The position numbers and the translations under genes are program-made. Positions 46,744-59,082 of a stretch of 64,000 nt of DNA are shown here, piece by piece (within the stretch, counting starts at the first letter, position 1; each line of letters begins with the position of its first letter). The notes under the pieces were generated by a model that was not told the DNA's origin, did no database searches, and was given only the letters and a program-made list of their open reading frames with translations. The stretch is from NCBI GenBank assembly GCA_950295325.1, contig OX485803.1:52281554-52345553 (forward strand). The letters are read 5' to 3'. Source of the DNA: Polytrichum commune (taxonomy: Eukaryota; Streptophyta; Polytrichopsida; Polytrichales; Polytrichaceae).

Positions 46744-48915
46744 CGGTCTGTTTTGCAACCAAATCCTTGGCCTTTGAATACAATTGCTTCTTCAGAAAAT
46801 GTCAGGATTCTGATTGAACTTATTCTGCATTGTTGTAGCAACAGCTTTTACAAACACTCTAAATAGCCATGGAACCTTTTGCAAAAGAGTTTTTTTGTGA
46901 GACATTTATGACACATCCAGGATTGTCATCAGTGTGGAGTCACACAAGGCGTTCCTGCATATTGAGTTGGAATAATTGACTGTGAAGTGCTACCATTGCA
47001 GGTGACCGGATTATCATTCTGGAAATTCTGGAGAGGCCATAACTCACTCCTCAACACCCAGCAATGATTTATATTGTGCATCTTCATGCAAGACAACAGG
47101 GTGCACTGTAACATGTATTGTTTACACAACCTCTTTCACAGTTTTTAGTGGTTATAGAGCAGCACACGCCTTCTATGTCAAGGAAACAGTTCCAAAACCT
47201 ACGATATGGATTAGGATTGTTGTGTTTTAGTGCCAACAAGGCTTCATCTCTGAAACACTGGCATCTTGGCCTGTGCTTTGGCTAGTCAGAGCTGGAGTTA
47301 CCGACAAACATTGCCAGGTGTAATGCACCATGACATTGGCATGTGTTGTCTTGTATCCTGTGATCCTGTGATCCTTGTCATGCCATTTGCAGACAAAATT
47401 TGACGACTTTACAAGGGCTTCACTCCCTATTTAGTAATTTGTTACGATGTGCTGAGTGGATTGCCTTTGTTAGCTATTCTTAGAATTTCATCCTCAAGGT
47501 TTGCCAACTTTCACCACGTTTCATTTATGGGGGTCGTGGCTGATGATGTTTGGTCTTCCCGTCAGAGTATTTAATGTCTTGTTTCATGCAGCTCATCTTG
47601 ACTCCACATTGGACTCTGGGGAGATTTTGGGCACAATCAGTCGAGATCCAAGTGTCAAAGTCTAACCAGTTACATGTTGATATCTTTTGGTTTTTCTTTA
47701 GTAATTTAAGGTTTACTCGATATATTCTTCTATGATTGGCGATTTCCTTAAGTCTTGAACTTGGACCAGTCAATTCTCAGACTCAACCGGACTGTCTCCA
47801 ACTAGCAGATGGATCTCCCCATTCGTAGCGCTACATACTATAAAAGATAGTCCTCTTTAACACTGATGCAACAGGACTTATTTTTACATGGGTAGAAAGT
47901 GCATGACTAATTAACATGAGCCCAAATAGTTGTGCAGACATGTTTTGATATTCCGGTTTTCCTCGTGTATTTACATCGTCATGTCACTTAGCTAATGACA
48001 ATAGAGCTTATGTATGTCACCAGCGGCTAATTGTCGACAGGATCTTCTTTGTAGAATAGATAAGTAACAGAAGCAGCATTTGATTCAATATGCTTACCCA
48101 CTTGGAGTTTCCCAATAGACTATTCCAGCATTCAATTGACTGTGACATGCAAAATCGTGAAAGTGTTGCTAATAGAAATGCTTGTTCTCCATCCAATGGT
48201 GCTCATAGGTGCCCAAGATCCAACTAGAGCTGGTGTGGGTCAGATCTATTAACATTACATTGGGGACAATCTGTAGACAGCTTTTGGGGAAGCAGATGGC
48301 AGAGTGTTTATTGCTAGTCCAATGTTGGCTTGAATATGTTCAAAATGCTCAAAATAATTGATTAATTCTGGTTTGTGGAATTGGTTGGTTTGTGTCATGA
48401 CACACATTGTTTCATTCTATTCTTGTGTAACTGAAACACATTTTGCCATTTCATTCTATTCTTGTGCAACTGATTTCGAAATTGCCAGCATCCTGGGGCC
48501 ACAGCAGAGTTCGGGAAGTTTTTGAAGCCTTAGTGGCTAATTGCTGGTAGTTGCTACGAAGGGTCGGATTTTTTCCAATTTACATCGGCAAGAGCCGGTC
48601 TTTTGTAAAATCAATCGGCCAATTGCCTATATTTTCATATTTTCATTGGCCAATATCCGATTAAATGGAATTCATATCGGCACTAATTGTTTAAAAAATG
48701 TATGAAAAGTTATTAGAAATCATTTCTTAGTACAAAATCTTGAATAAGTGAAAAGAAACGCATGTTCAAAACTTTAAATTTGAAGAGTTAATATCCTTGG
48801 CAGGAATTGAACATAGCAATGCCTTCACCACTTGAAGGCCAAGGGTCCCCCAATTCTTCATAGAAGCAATTGGATTTGGTCATGGAAAGGTTGCATAATT
48901 CAAAAAGTTGAAGGT
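46744..48915. other. Non-coding: 3' flank of the POLAR-like gene
   Basis: No gene recognised. Words such as CAATCGGCCAATTGCC (near 48612) recur in similar form near 53430, hinting at a dispersed repeat around the hAT relic, but no clean element ends were found. Confidence 0.4.
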
Positions 48916-50960
48916 TTAGGGTACTTCCTCAAGTGCATCATCAAATGCCCCAGACAAATAGCGCTTTGGATTGCTATACAAATAGCAAAACTTAGCAGCA
49001 TCCTTCCAAAGATCTAGAGCACTTGTTAGAATGTCATCAAAATCATTGTCTGGGCCTTCTATAGCAACACGCATCATACTTTTTAAGTTAGATGTAGACA
49101 TTCGATTACAAAGTTTTTGTTTAATAGTATTTTGAACAGAAAGCGGCCTTTCACATGTTGCAGTACTCACACATTGGCACTTAGCAATCTCAGCAAGAAT
49201 CAGAAGGTTTAAATACTTCATTTTCAAAGATGGAGACCAAGAAATTGATGTCCATACATCTGCAAAAGTAAGATCCATCCACTCTGTACTTCCTTGTATC
49301 TTGAAAGCAAAAAACTCTTGCTTACACAGTGTTGCATTCACCAACGGAGGAAGGACTTAAACTCCTTGCATTTTTTGTACACCGTATTGCTACAACAACC
49401 TATCCAACTCCACAACACCCCAAGAAGCCAAACCTACTTGTCTACGAGGCATGTGTAAAGGATTAAAATTTTTAAAACAATCTATAATGTCATTATCAAC
49501 AAAACTTGCCTCTAAAGCACTACAAACCACTTTAGAATAAGTTTTTTGAAAGTCCAAAGGACTCTCTAAGTCACGACCCAAAAGATCCCGAATCAAGTCT
49601 ATAGAATGAAACTTAGAACCTCTAATTTCACTTGATAAGCGTTGTAGATATCCAGATGGAGGCCCAAATTGGGGTAGAATAGAAAATCCACTAGAATAAT
49701 TAAAGGTGTCTTGATTTAAATCACATAAATCCATAACAAAACACATTCTAATGGTTGTAATTTCCGATTTTACAATAGATCCTATAGAAGAAATATCAAC
49801 TAGTTTTTGTTGGAATATCTTAGACAATTTTGCTAACATAGATAGGATATCTGCTAAAAAATACAAAACATATATGTACTTAAAATCCCTTAGTTTTTCA
49901 AACATACAGGCATTGGAGGCATCACCTCTCCCATCACGAAAAAACAGACAAACTGATTCTAAAGAATCACATACAATTGTAATTGATTCCCACCAAGATA
50001 ACCATATAATTTTATGGTATCTTTTAAGAGTTTTTTTAGCATCATTAAATTCTTTTTGTAATGATTGCAAAACACATTTCTTTTTATATGATTTTTTAAA
50101 ATGAGAAGCCAAATTATTGTTCAAAGTGTCAATTTCAATGGACAATTCCTTACATGATGGATTTTTTGAAGCTTCTAAAGCGGCTAAATTGGTCCTATGA
50201 GCTATACAATGGGTTGAGGTTATGAAGGGACTTACCTTTTTCAACAAGGTTGCAACATCATTATTATTTCCAACCATGGTAGATGCCCCATCGGAACCAA
50301 AACCAAAACACCTTGTTATGTCTAATCCCCATGTCTTCACCGCAATCATGAGGGTCTAAAAAATCTTCATAGAATCCTTTTAACCTTCTTCAATGCACAA
50401 TAAACCACGGAAACAAGTAATAGGCAAATAACCCTTTAAAAAAGTAGCAAATACAACAAGATGCTATATTACCAAAACATCGGTTGATTCGTTAATCATT
50501 AAACCAAAAAAAAAAAAAAATCTCTCACCCCATCTAAAATATTTCTTGTGATAACACAAGAGATAGCAAAACCATCTCAGAATATGTTTTCTCATCATGA
50601 TAAAGCCTCTCAGGCAGAAGGGTTTTACAAGACAACAACAAAGCGCACAAAGATGAAAACTTGTGAAATAACACACCTTCCTTACCTATGAAATATGCCG
50701 CTCTAAATAAACATATCATGGTTACATCACAAAGCCAATTAACCGAGGTCACTTGTTTTTTTGAAGTTTGTTTTCCTCCAAACTTTGCACATATTAGTTT
50801 TTTATATTCTATTGATTCTGCATGATCTTATAACTCTAAGATTTTAATATTTGATGATCCATCTGTGACATACACATATTTGCCTCCTTTTTTTTTACAA
50901 ATTTTACAGAAAACTCTTCCCAATTGTCTATAAAAGCGAACCCAATCATAAAGGTCAAAT
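48916..50960 (-). pseudogene. hAT-family transposase (zinc finger, ZNF862-like), broken
   Basis: On the minus strand, parts of one transposase lie in order. An N-terminal zinc-finger region near 50880-50955 has GRVFCKICKKK and a downstream His. A middle part (50464-50752) is disrupted by an A-run and frameshifts. A 319-aa open segment (50349-49390) reads CFGFGSDGASTMVGNNNDVA and ITSTHCIAHRTNLAALEASK, the DGA and CIAHR motifs of this hAT group. The last part, 49344-48916, is the hAT C-terminal dimerisation domain (LAEIAKCQCVSTATCERPLS and SNLKSMMRVAIEGP). Frameshifts near 49370 and 50350-50520 and a stop near 50835 make it non-functional. Inverted ends and target duplication were not found, so element limits are unknown. 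Confidence 0.85.
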
Positions 50961-52296
50961 CAAGCATCCTTCTATTCCAATTTTTTTTTTGGATATCATT
51001 CAATTAGCCGCTTAAGGGTTCTAGAAGCCCTTACCCCAAAGGTATCATATTGGCCGAAGGGGGCAAGGTGGAAGAATATTTAAGGCGTGTTAGAAGGGTG
51101 TTGAGGAGGGAAGTTAGCATTTGGAGTTGGTACTTATGTAGACTTGAAGGAGCATTGAGCATTTTGAGATAGAAAAAATATTTAGGAAGCTCTACTATAC
51201 TTGAGGATGTAGGAGTGAGAGTTTTAGAGTGAATAGGTTACACTAAGTGCACAATTTGTATTGTTTCATTGGTTATTAAGTGAGCATAACTTTGGACAGA
51301 AGGATTTTGTGAATTGTGGATGATTGGCATGTTCGATTGATACGAAAATTTGAGAGAATGTTCCTTGTGAGATATAAGTGTCGAGGTAAAAATTTGGAAG
51401 CTTCAGTCTTTTGGAATTTTTTTTTATAAGGAGTTGATATGAAGGGTGTCTAGAAGCAAAGGCAATTAAGAAAATAATGTTAGAAAAAATAATTTTTTTA
51501 GAATATTATAACTATGGCTACAAAATTTTGATATTACCTTCTGTTCTTACTTATCTATTGTGTGTCAAAATTTGAGGTTGATTGGATTTGAAGGTTAGAA
51601 GTTATGAGAGTTTTAGTTACCGGATGTTATAACACAACATTCATGCTAGGAAGGTAGAGTTAATAAATCATGCATAACTTTTTGGTTTAAGATCTGTTTG
51701 TGCTAAATTTTGGTGTGCAAACTTTTAGTAAGGTACTCAATAAGTGTACCAAGTTTCACTTGAAGAGAGTGAGTTACTTGAGAGTTATACTATTCTGAAG
51801 TATGGTAGGATAATATTGAGAGGAATTTATAACAAGGGTGTAGGAAAATGGGAAGGTACTAAAATTTTTTTAAACACTACCATAAAAAGAAGCCCTGGGC
51901 TTACCGGGTAGTGTACAATCTTCTTGACAGCGATCTCGTTTCAACTCCATGCATATAGTATATTTTCAAAATATTTTCAAACTTAGAGTTGCATAAAAAA
52001 TAATAAGTTGAAAATATTCAGCATTAAATTTCTAATTGTAATTGCTTGACCAAGGTGCAGAAAATATTTCATGACAGGGCCCACTGCTATAGGAGTTAAA
52101 CAAGATGTGTGATTTGAAGGGCACCACGGTCTTCAAATACTTACATTGCTAGGGTAATACATGTGGCGAGGCCCTTCTACGAAATGATGTAAAAGGCTGT
52201 GAGATTGATTCAATTATTTAATTGGTTATTAGACTGATTAAGTTAAAACAACATTCACTTGCAACAACTCTATATTATAATGATGAATTTTTCCAG
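50961..52296. other. Non-coding, AT-rich
   Basis: Probably 5' flank of the hAT relic and older repeat sequence; nothing else recognised. Confidence 0.4.
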
Positions 52297-52906
52297 TTAC
52301 ATGGAAGGAGTGTTCTTTTGCACCATTTGAATCTTGTATCAGACTCCTATCAGTTCACTATCGTTGACATTTGTGACTTGCTTGAAGTGTCTCTTATGAA
52401 TCGACTTGCTATAGTTCTCCCTGCTGTTAGGTGAGCTTAATGTCTTGAAGTTTTGAATGTATGCTCATTCTGCTTTTCTTATATGAAACGCAAGTGTAAA
52501 AGACCCAGATATCAGGAGGGTAGTAACCACCCAACCAAGACAGTGGTACCATGCGTATCAGGTAGCTTACTCACATATTAATATCAATGAATTGCTTTAT
52601 CTTAACTTTTCATACCGTTCATGTGTTGAATCATGATTTTGTGCCACTGGTTTCGACAATGAGAATAGGTTCGCATTTTACAGTATCAAGAGCAGGTCAT
52701 TGCTCGCGGTATAACCTACCTCAGTGGTCTGCTCATTTTCAATATCGTGGCTTTTAGCCTACTGTATTAGGTGTCTGTGAGAGTGTGATCGCAACAAGAG
52801 TGTGATTGCAATAAGAGATCAAGCTGAAAAGCGGAAAACAATTGAGGCAATCAGGCAGACAGAGGAATTACCATATGTGGTGCACAATCAGAATGCAAAT
52901 TTCTGA
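52297..52906 (+). pseudogene. Four-exon C-terminal remnant of an unrecognised protein
   Basis: Exons 52297-52430, 52495-52561, 52669-52708 and 52818-52906 join in phase across three GT-AG introns and end in TGA, giving 109 aa. The sequence looks like conserved protein: LHGRSVLLHHLNLVSDSYQF, TIVDICDLLEVSLMNRLAIV, then VKDPDIRRVVTTQPRQWYHA, VRILQYQEQVIAR and DQAEKRKTIEAIRQTEELPY. I do not recognise the family. The first exon begins after an acceptor (TTTTTCCAG) in phase 0, so upstream exons must have existed, but none is seen in the preceding kilobases, which contain the hAT relic. It is either the tail of a gene whose 5' part is far away or a broken or transposed gene fragment. Confidence 0.6.
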
Positions 52907-54470
52907 GCAAGAGTGATAAGAAGGTTCTTCAGGAGGACTCTGCTTTGCAGAAGGTGGGCAGCACGACGAGGAGCAAGTGACAAGATCCAACGCAATGCGA
53001 GCAGGTGAACGAATGAACAGATCTTATACTCCGATGCAGTTTTGTGAGCAAAAGGTTGTGCAGGGAGTCCACTCTTCGCGCTAAACAGGACGAGCAAAAT
53101 GTGAAGGTCAGAAGCCGGGGAGCAGTTGGAGCACTATGGCGAAGGACGGAGGCGGAGGCGAAGCGCGCATTGGGCGGAGGACGGAGGTGGAGCACTCTGC
53201 GGAGGAGCGGAGGATGGAGGCGCTGCCGTGGAGCAAGTTGCCATTCATCTTCGAAGCCCTAACCTGCATCCCTCGATACTTGCCTGCACTCAGATACCCA
53301 TGCTCATGACCCGGAGGGTATCGGTTACCATTTCCCGGGTATCGGCCAGTATTTGAATACTTCTTCCGGTTGAATTCCAGTAACTCACAAGAAGAATCGG
53401 CTACATTTCCGAGACATTTTTTGGTCCATCGGCTAATTGCCGGAGGATTGAAATTACAGTCGGATTGCCATCCGATGGTTGGAAATTTGGACCGGCCATG
53501 AGGGGAAATCCATCGGCTGATAATGAACTAGCCGTCGGTTTTCCCCAACCATTGGGCCACAGGTCCTGCTCCTTTACATTACTGAATCATCTGTATATCT
53601 GTATTAGAATTTCAACTCACCCAACCATTTTCGGAAGTAATCTAAGTTACGGGGAATCAATTTGGGTTTCAAAATTGAAAATGTAACAAAGTAAGGAATG
53701 AACAAGGCGATTACTCCTACTATCATGAACCTTGACCTATAATACACAAGTCTTACATTTCCAAGTCTGAAGTGTACATATCTGAAAGGATACCATTCTA
53801 GATCATCTATGACTTTCACTTCAAGAATACATAAAATATTCATCTTTGACTCCAAAATATAGCAGGATCAACTTTCATGTTCCACATTTGGATTCGCTAA
53901 TGTACTCATGTATCCTTTATTTTGTTATCAAACATCTCCAGAAGTATGCTGGAATCCAAAAAGATACCATAATAACCACGGGTAGATCACTCCATTGTCA
54001 AGTTGAACACCACGTGCGACCAAAAAAAATCTTCTTTTGGTAAGTTGCACCACCAAAATGGGTCAAAATTTTATCAAATTTTTTTCATGAGTAGATATAC
54101 ACAGTACCTATGGCATAGTCAAAAGTGGTAACTAAATTTGATGATTTGTTTTTTTCATAAAACATACCATTTCTAACTAGAATGACACAGAATTGAACTA
54201 AAACAATTACTAAAAAAAATAAAGATGACTAAAAATTTCAAAAAAGTATACAAAAGATACTATCAATGGTCATGTATATGTAGAAAAAATATCATAAATT
54301 TTAAAATTATATATGGCATGTAATATAGGGGTAGCAAACTTTGTCCGCACGTGGTGTCAACTTGACAATGAAGTGACCTCCCCGTGATAATAACTTAGGA
54401 AAGATAAATCTAATGTGTCCATACTGAAACACTCCATATTTATGTAAGATTTCAGTCCTAAACATGTGAA
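52907..54470. other. Non-coding; GC-rich segment 52960-53290 then AT-rich
   Basis: The GC-rich part contains repeated GGAGG/GCGGAGGA words and short ORFs on both strands without family resemblance. Bases 53330-53560 carry several ATCGGC/GCCGAT words also seen near 48550-48680. No gene assigned. Confidence 0.4.
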
Positions 54471-54551
54471 GTCAATTTGGCTGAGTGGTTGAGGGGTTAG
54501 ACTCGAAATCTGCTGGGGTTTCCCGTGCAGGTTGAAATCCTGCAGTTGACG
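54471..54551 (+). tRNA. tRNA-Ser(CGA)-like, possibly a pseudogene
   Basis: The acceptor stem GTCAATT pairs with AGTTGAC (one G-U pair). A D arm with GAGTGGTTGAGG, anticodon loop CTCGAAA (CGA, serine), a class II long variable arm (GGG/CCC stem) and T stem GCAGG/CCTGC are all present. The T loop reads TTGAAAT instead of TTCGAAT, which loses C56 of the B box (GGTTCGA), and the anticodon stem is weak. The fold is preserved, so it may be a recently decayed copy. Confidence 0.7.
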
Positions 54552-56262
54552 CCGAATTTGGACTTGAATGTAATCCTACTTTGAAGGTTTTTCCATACGT
54601 CTTCGAGCTGATTTTGATGCCTCACTTCATTAGAATAAGTTTGTGAGAGGTTGGTATCGATTACACATGCTATGAATATGATGCATTCAATTGCTTCTTT
54701 TGCCAGAGTCGTAGAGAATGACATCATCAACATCATTGGGGTTCTCAACCTCCTGTCAAATGGATCTTTAAACGATTGCCACACTTCTCAGTTAGAATCT
54801 CTTGATGAATGATAGTTCATTCAAGTGGAGCAGAATCATGAACTCTTTGAGAACTAAATGAGTGCCCATAAAGCAATAAATTGGTACCCTTCAAGCAACG
54901 CAGAATACGAAGTTTGTGAGTTGATGGTGCTCACCCTGGACAAAGCTCCTTTGGGGTCCCTGTTTGGATTGAATGCGTCTTTGAGTCTTGAAAGACTTAG
55001 TTCAGCTTATGTTTACACTTCCCTGAGCTCCGTGAACATTATTGCACAGATACACATATTTGATGTATTGAACAGGTTCCCAGATAGCATAATCCAATGT
55101 CCAGGCACTTATATTGGAAACTCTCCACTTGTTGACGTAAACATTATCTTTTTGGGACCAGTGCCAATGATCCACAGTGTACAAGTAGGAGTATTTAGGC
55201 TAGGGGTTTACGGTGACCATGTAAACTCATCCAGGAAACGCAAGGGGAAAACAAAGCGAATTATTTCATAGTCTGAAAAGAACTATGTAAAGGTCATTTG
55301 ACTTGGGAAATGGCATCAGGAACCCCGAATTCGTGTAGTGGGCTCCGATTAGAATGAATCAGCCCTCAACTTTGTAGGAGACTTGTTTTTACTAGAGCCC
55401 CTTCATCCATTGATGGACGAGTTTACATAGATGCCATGAACCCCCGAGCTGAGTATTAATGCACAAGTATAATCGCATTGCACTGTATTATTATTGTGTG
55501 TACTTGTGCGTTTATATCCGTACAATTTTATCACCTTGTTGGAACCCGGGCCAATGATCCACAGTGCAAGCTGCTTTTTGCCAATGTCGCAAGGGTGCTT
55601 CAGAGGAACATGACCTCAAACTTCTGGAATGGAAACTTGTTGATTATTCTCACTATTTCTCGGGAATTCAACACAAGAGTCTGGAAGCCTATTCTTAACA
55701 CAAGCTGATAAGTTTTGCGAGAACAATTGAGAGTACCGGGAATCGAAGAGATAAACTTACCAGCAAATGTTCAGGCTGTAGAAATACTATCCAAGTGGTG
55801 GATTTAATTGGTGATACTTGCATGGGTGCTGCTCGTTGACTAAACATCATATGCATTGATTGACAGGCTTTTGCAGATTAGCTATAAATAAAACTGCTCC
55901 ATCACGCTAACTGTGGCAGCTGCTTTAGTCAGGGCATAAGAAATATCCTCTGGATTCCATGGCAAGTATGATAGTAATTGATAATAAAAGTGTTAATATT
56001 CTTCACCACTTAATGCCACATGGCACATTGGGCAGCACAGATGTCATCCAGGAAGAGTTTAGCCTTAATGGTACACTGATATGCACATTAGGTTGCCTTT
56101 GCAAATTACCTTGGGTCAAAACCAGAGCTCAAAAACTCGTACCTTTGTTTATTGATCCATATAGCAGCCACAGTACAAGAATAGTTACTGTACATTTTAA
56201 CCATGGTGTTAGATATTCAAAACCCTGTGGAAATGTCGATGGATTAGCATGCAGTACTCTCA
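54552..56262. other. Non-coding with one MITE
   Basis: No gene recognised. A 16-base direct repeat CCAATGATCCACAGTG occurs at 55166 and 55551, bracketing the family 2 MITE. Confidence 0.4.
55203..55445 (+). mobile_element. MITE family 2, copy B
   Basis: Begins GGGGTTTACGGTGACCATGT and ends with the complement of GGGGGTTCATGGCATCTATG, both leading into AAACTC. It shares GAATGAATCAGCCCTCAAC and GACTTGTTTTTA-type blocks with 13494-13717. Confidence 0.78.
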
Positions 56263-56387
56263 AGGGTTAGTTTCCATGTAGGCCACTTGTCCACCATATT
56301 CTAGTAGAAATGTAGATTTTTATATGATGGAATCTACATGTCAAGTTATAATCTGGTGGGCAAGCGGCCTACATGGAAACTAACCCT
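56263..56387. mobile_element. 125-bp hairpin MITE
   Basis: Inverted ends of 38 bases with four mismatches, starting AGGGTTAGTTTCCATGTAGG; the centre also pairs (TGTAGATT with AATCTACA). The transcript of either strand would form one long hairpin. Confidence 0.85.
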
Positions 56388-56616
56388 AATTGCACATATC
56401 AGTGTAGCTCAAGATTTCTTAATCTCATTGCTATTCAAGCCAATGGTGGCATGGATGGTGTTGATTGGCAGGTTTCACAAAGAAGGTGTATACGGTAATC
56501 ACCATTCCGGGTTCTCGAATTTTGCGGGACCCAATTCATCGTTGGCTTCCCCCACCACATTCTCCGTGAAAACAGATGACGCTTGCAACAAACACCATAT
56601 TTAACCTCCAAATTAG

Positions 56617-57209
56617 TAGGGTCGGAGCCAAGGGGGGGCTAGCGAGGGGGAGAGGGGCTTAAACCCCTGACATAAGTAGTAGAAAACTATGCTAAAACGA
56701 CTATATACATATATATATATATTAGCTGCAATATTAAATTTTTTGGATGTGTAACACACCTTTGGAAAGGTGTTTTCAAGACCTTTCCAACAATATATTA
56801 TAAGCCCCTGAATTCCTAAAATTTTAGTTGGTAAAATCAAAAACAATATGCAGTCGTTTAGCAACTGTAGAGCAAGCTGGCCAAAAGAACCGCAATGGGA
56901 AATCGACATCAGTTCTTTTCCACAATGTCTTCTACGAGTGCATTGAAGGAAAGTCGGGCATTTGCTTATTATTGGCGATGATTTGATGGTTGATATGATG
57001 ATCATCTATATCGAGAAGACCACTGCCAAAGCTTTGGATATTAACGACATTATCAAAAAACTTATGGGGATGTCAGCTTGATGAATCCAAATCTCTCAAT
57101 AAATAATCAAATTTGACCACCTGTTGAAATTTGAAAATAGAATATACATTGGATGTTTTCATATTCTGAGGTCAACCCCCCTTGGGTCAAAATCTTGGCT
57201 CCGCCCTTG
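56617..57209 (+). mobile_element. hAT-type element, 593 bp deletion derivative
   Basis: Flanked by perfect 8-base direct repeats CAAATTAG (56609-56616 and 57210-57217). Inverted ends TAGGGTCGGAGCCAAG and, from the right, CAAGGGCGGAGCCAAG match the GGGCGGAGCC ends common in plant hAT elements. Near the right end the plus strand reads DLMVDMMIIYIEKTTAKALD, resembling the C-terminus of TTF-type hAT transposases, so it derives from a larger element by internal deletion. Confidence 0.88.
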
Positions 57210-57217
57210 CAAATTAG

Positions 57218-57723
57218 GATGATTACATGTGATTACTACGAGACGATTTCGTGTTTGGTTAAAATAAATAACTAAACCAGGGTGGAATACCTGACAACAT
57301 GCACTCCAAGTCTTAATTCAGTCATGGTTGATGGCATTTAATTTCATCGTTAATAATGCCGGTATGTAGTTTTCACACAAGATTGAGGTGTATCTCAATC
57401 AATGTTGGAATGACATGTGGCAATGATGACGGTTCCTCTAATTCTCCTCAACAAAGCCAAAGAGAATGTATCCACAAAAGATTGTTCACAACATGTACAA
57501 ATTGTAGTCCAACAAGGGAATTTGTTAGGGTGGTAGAAGTAATTTTGACATCATTTGGGTGTAATAGATGATGTAACCCTCAACAATTGCTTTGGAAGCA
57601 TGATGTGAGGAAGACACATCAAGGCTTAGGATATTAATCGGCTGGGCAAGCCTTTCAACTATGTGAAGTCCACCTATAGTCTTGAAGAAATCGTTTCATG
57701 ACCATTTTGACATATTTTGGTTG
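57218..57723. other. Non-coding stretch
   Basis: No gene or repeat recognised. Confidence 0.4.
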
Positions 57724-57728
57724 GTATT

Positions 57729-58064
57729 TATTATGACACTACCGTCGATGATTGGGTGTCCGTAGATCCAACCTCATCATCATGGTATACATAAGATATT
57801 ACGTTGTCGATGATGCCTCGTCGTCATAGGATGACAATTAACTGTCGGTATAATGCCCCATCATCGTAGAGGTGTAAGATATTATCTACATGGCATGTCA
57901 CCATCTTAGGAAGTGGAAATGATCAAAGACCTTAAATGAACACCAAGGCTGTAAGAGAAGACAATAGAACTCTTGGTATTGTTCTCTAGTTCTTAAGAAT
58001 TATGCAATCTTGCTTGCATGATGTGCTTCTCATTTTGCATCCATTTTGTACCCATTTTGTAACA
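57729..58064 (+). repeat. 5' LTR of the copia element (336 bp)
   Basis: Starts TATTATGACACTACC and ends TTTTGTAACA. The last 35 bases are three tandem units of CATTTTGTAC-type sequence. The following CCTTATGAGCACAAGG could be a primer-binding site but is not the usual initiator-Met complement. Confidence 0.93.
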
Positions 58065-58419
58065 CCTTATGAGCACAAGGCTTGAAGCAATGGAGTTGTG
58101 ATTTTGTAGTAGATTTTTGTTGAACAATATTTTTGTTGGATGTTGTGAGGTGAAGGAAAGAAATGTGTAGCCAAATTTGATATTGTGATATGAAGGAAAG
58201 GAAGACATAGTGAAATATAATATAAAAGTATAGAGCGTATATGATATTTCCGTATAGGATTTGTAGCAGTGAATATGGGGTTAATTTGTTGTTTCTTTGT
58301 AACCATTAGAGTTTTAAGGAGAAGAAATTTTATTTAAGATGATAGTACATAATATAGAATAGTGATTTTAAAGATAAAATGACGCATCTAGAAAAAATAA
58401 GTTTTTCTCTCTTTGCACC

Positions 58420-59082
58420 TAATGGAGAGAAATACTTAAGTTGGGCCCTTGATACTAAACTACATCTACAGTTGCGCAATCTTGCACAAAAAAAAAAATG
58501 AATCATCTCTAAAAATTCTTACGGATTATTATGATATTCAAACAATAGTTTTCATGCGGGATCATTTCGATCTAACATTGCATTTATGATATTAGCTTAT
58601 GTTTTGTAGGTGTCACTTCAAGATTAGTTCAATCATTGACAAACAATATTTTTGTCAAATGCTCGTTACGATTGTATACATCTTCAAGTTCAATATTATC
58701 CAACTATAGCCGAGTACAATACAAAATTGTATAAAATAAAATTCTAACAATCTTTGTGTGGTAAGCCGATTGATGATGCGCAGATGATAAATAAAATGCT
58801 ATTTATGTTTTTATGTTGCCAATGTTATATTAGCTCAACAATATCGAAACATGCGATACACAAAATACACAGATCTCATGTCAGTGTTATGACTGGTTGA
58901 GAAACATAATGAACTATTGTTGAAAAACTATGGAGAACAACTTACTGAAACGCTTCAAATGCATAGTTATGTGACACATGTGATGATGACGCGGTTCATA
59001 TTCCAAGGATCGAAGAGAAAACCGAAGTCAGAGAAAAAAAAGTCGAATACTAATGCAAGTGGAAACTCAACGAATATGTAAG
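58420..59082 (+). pseudogene. copia gag remnant
   Basis: Decayed gag: EKYLSWALDTKLHLQLRNLA near 58426, RYDCIHLQVQY-type sequence near 58670, a Tyr-rich YRNMRYTKY block near 58845, and LLLKNYGEQL near 58920 before a Lys/Ser-rich end. Multiple stops and frameshifts. This is the capsid-forming UBN2/DUF4219-type gag of plant copia elements. Confidence 0.75.

Noticed and set aside
49751-50104. 117-aa plus-strand ORF
   Set aside because: Antisense shadow of the hAT transposase.
48540-53560. Similar ATCGGC/CTAATTGCC-rich stretches flanking the hAT relic as possible element ends
   Set aside because: They are in direct, not inverted, orientation, similarity is patchy and no 8-bp duplication was found.
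54858-55271. 137-aa plus-strand ORF
   Set aside because: Runs into the family 2 MITE and has no recognisable domain; no supporting exons.
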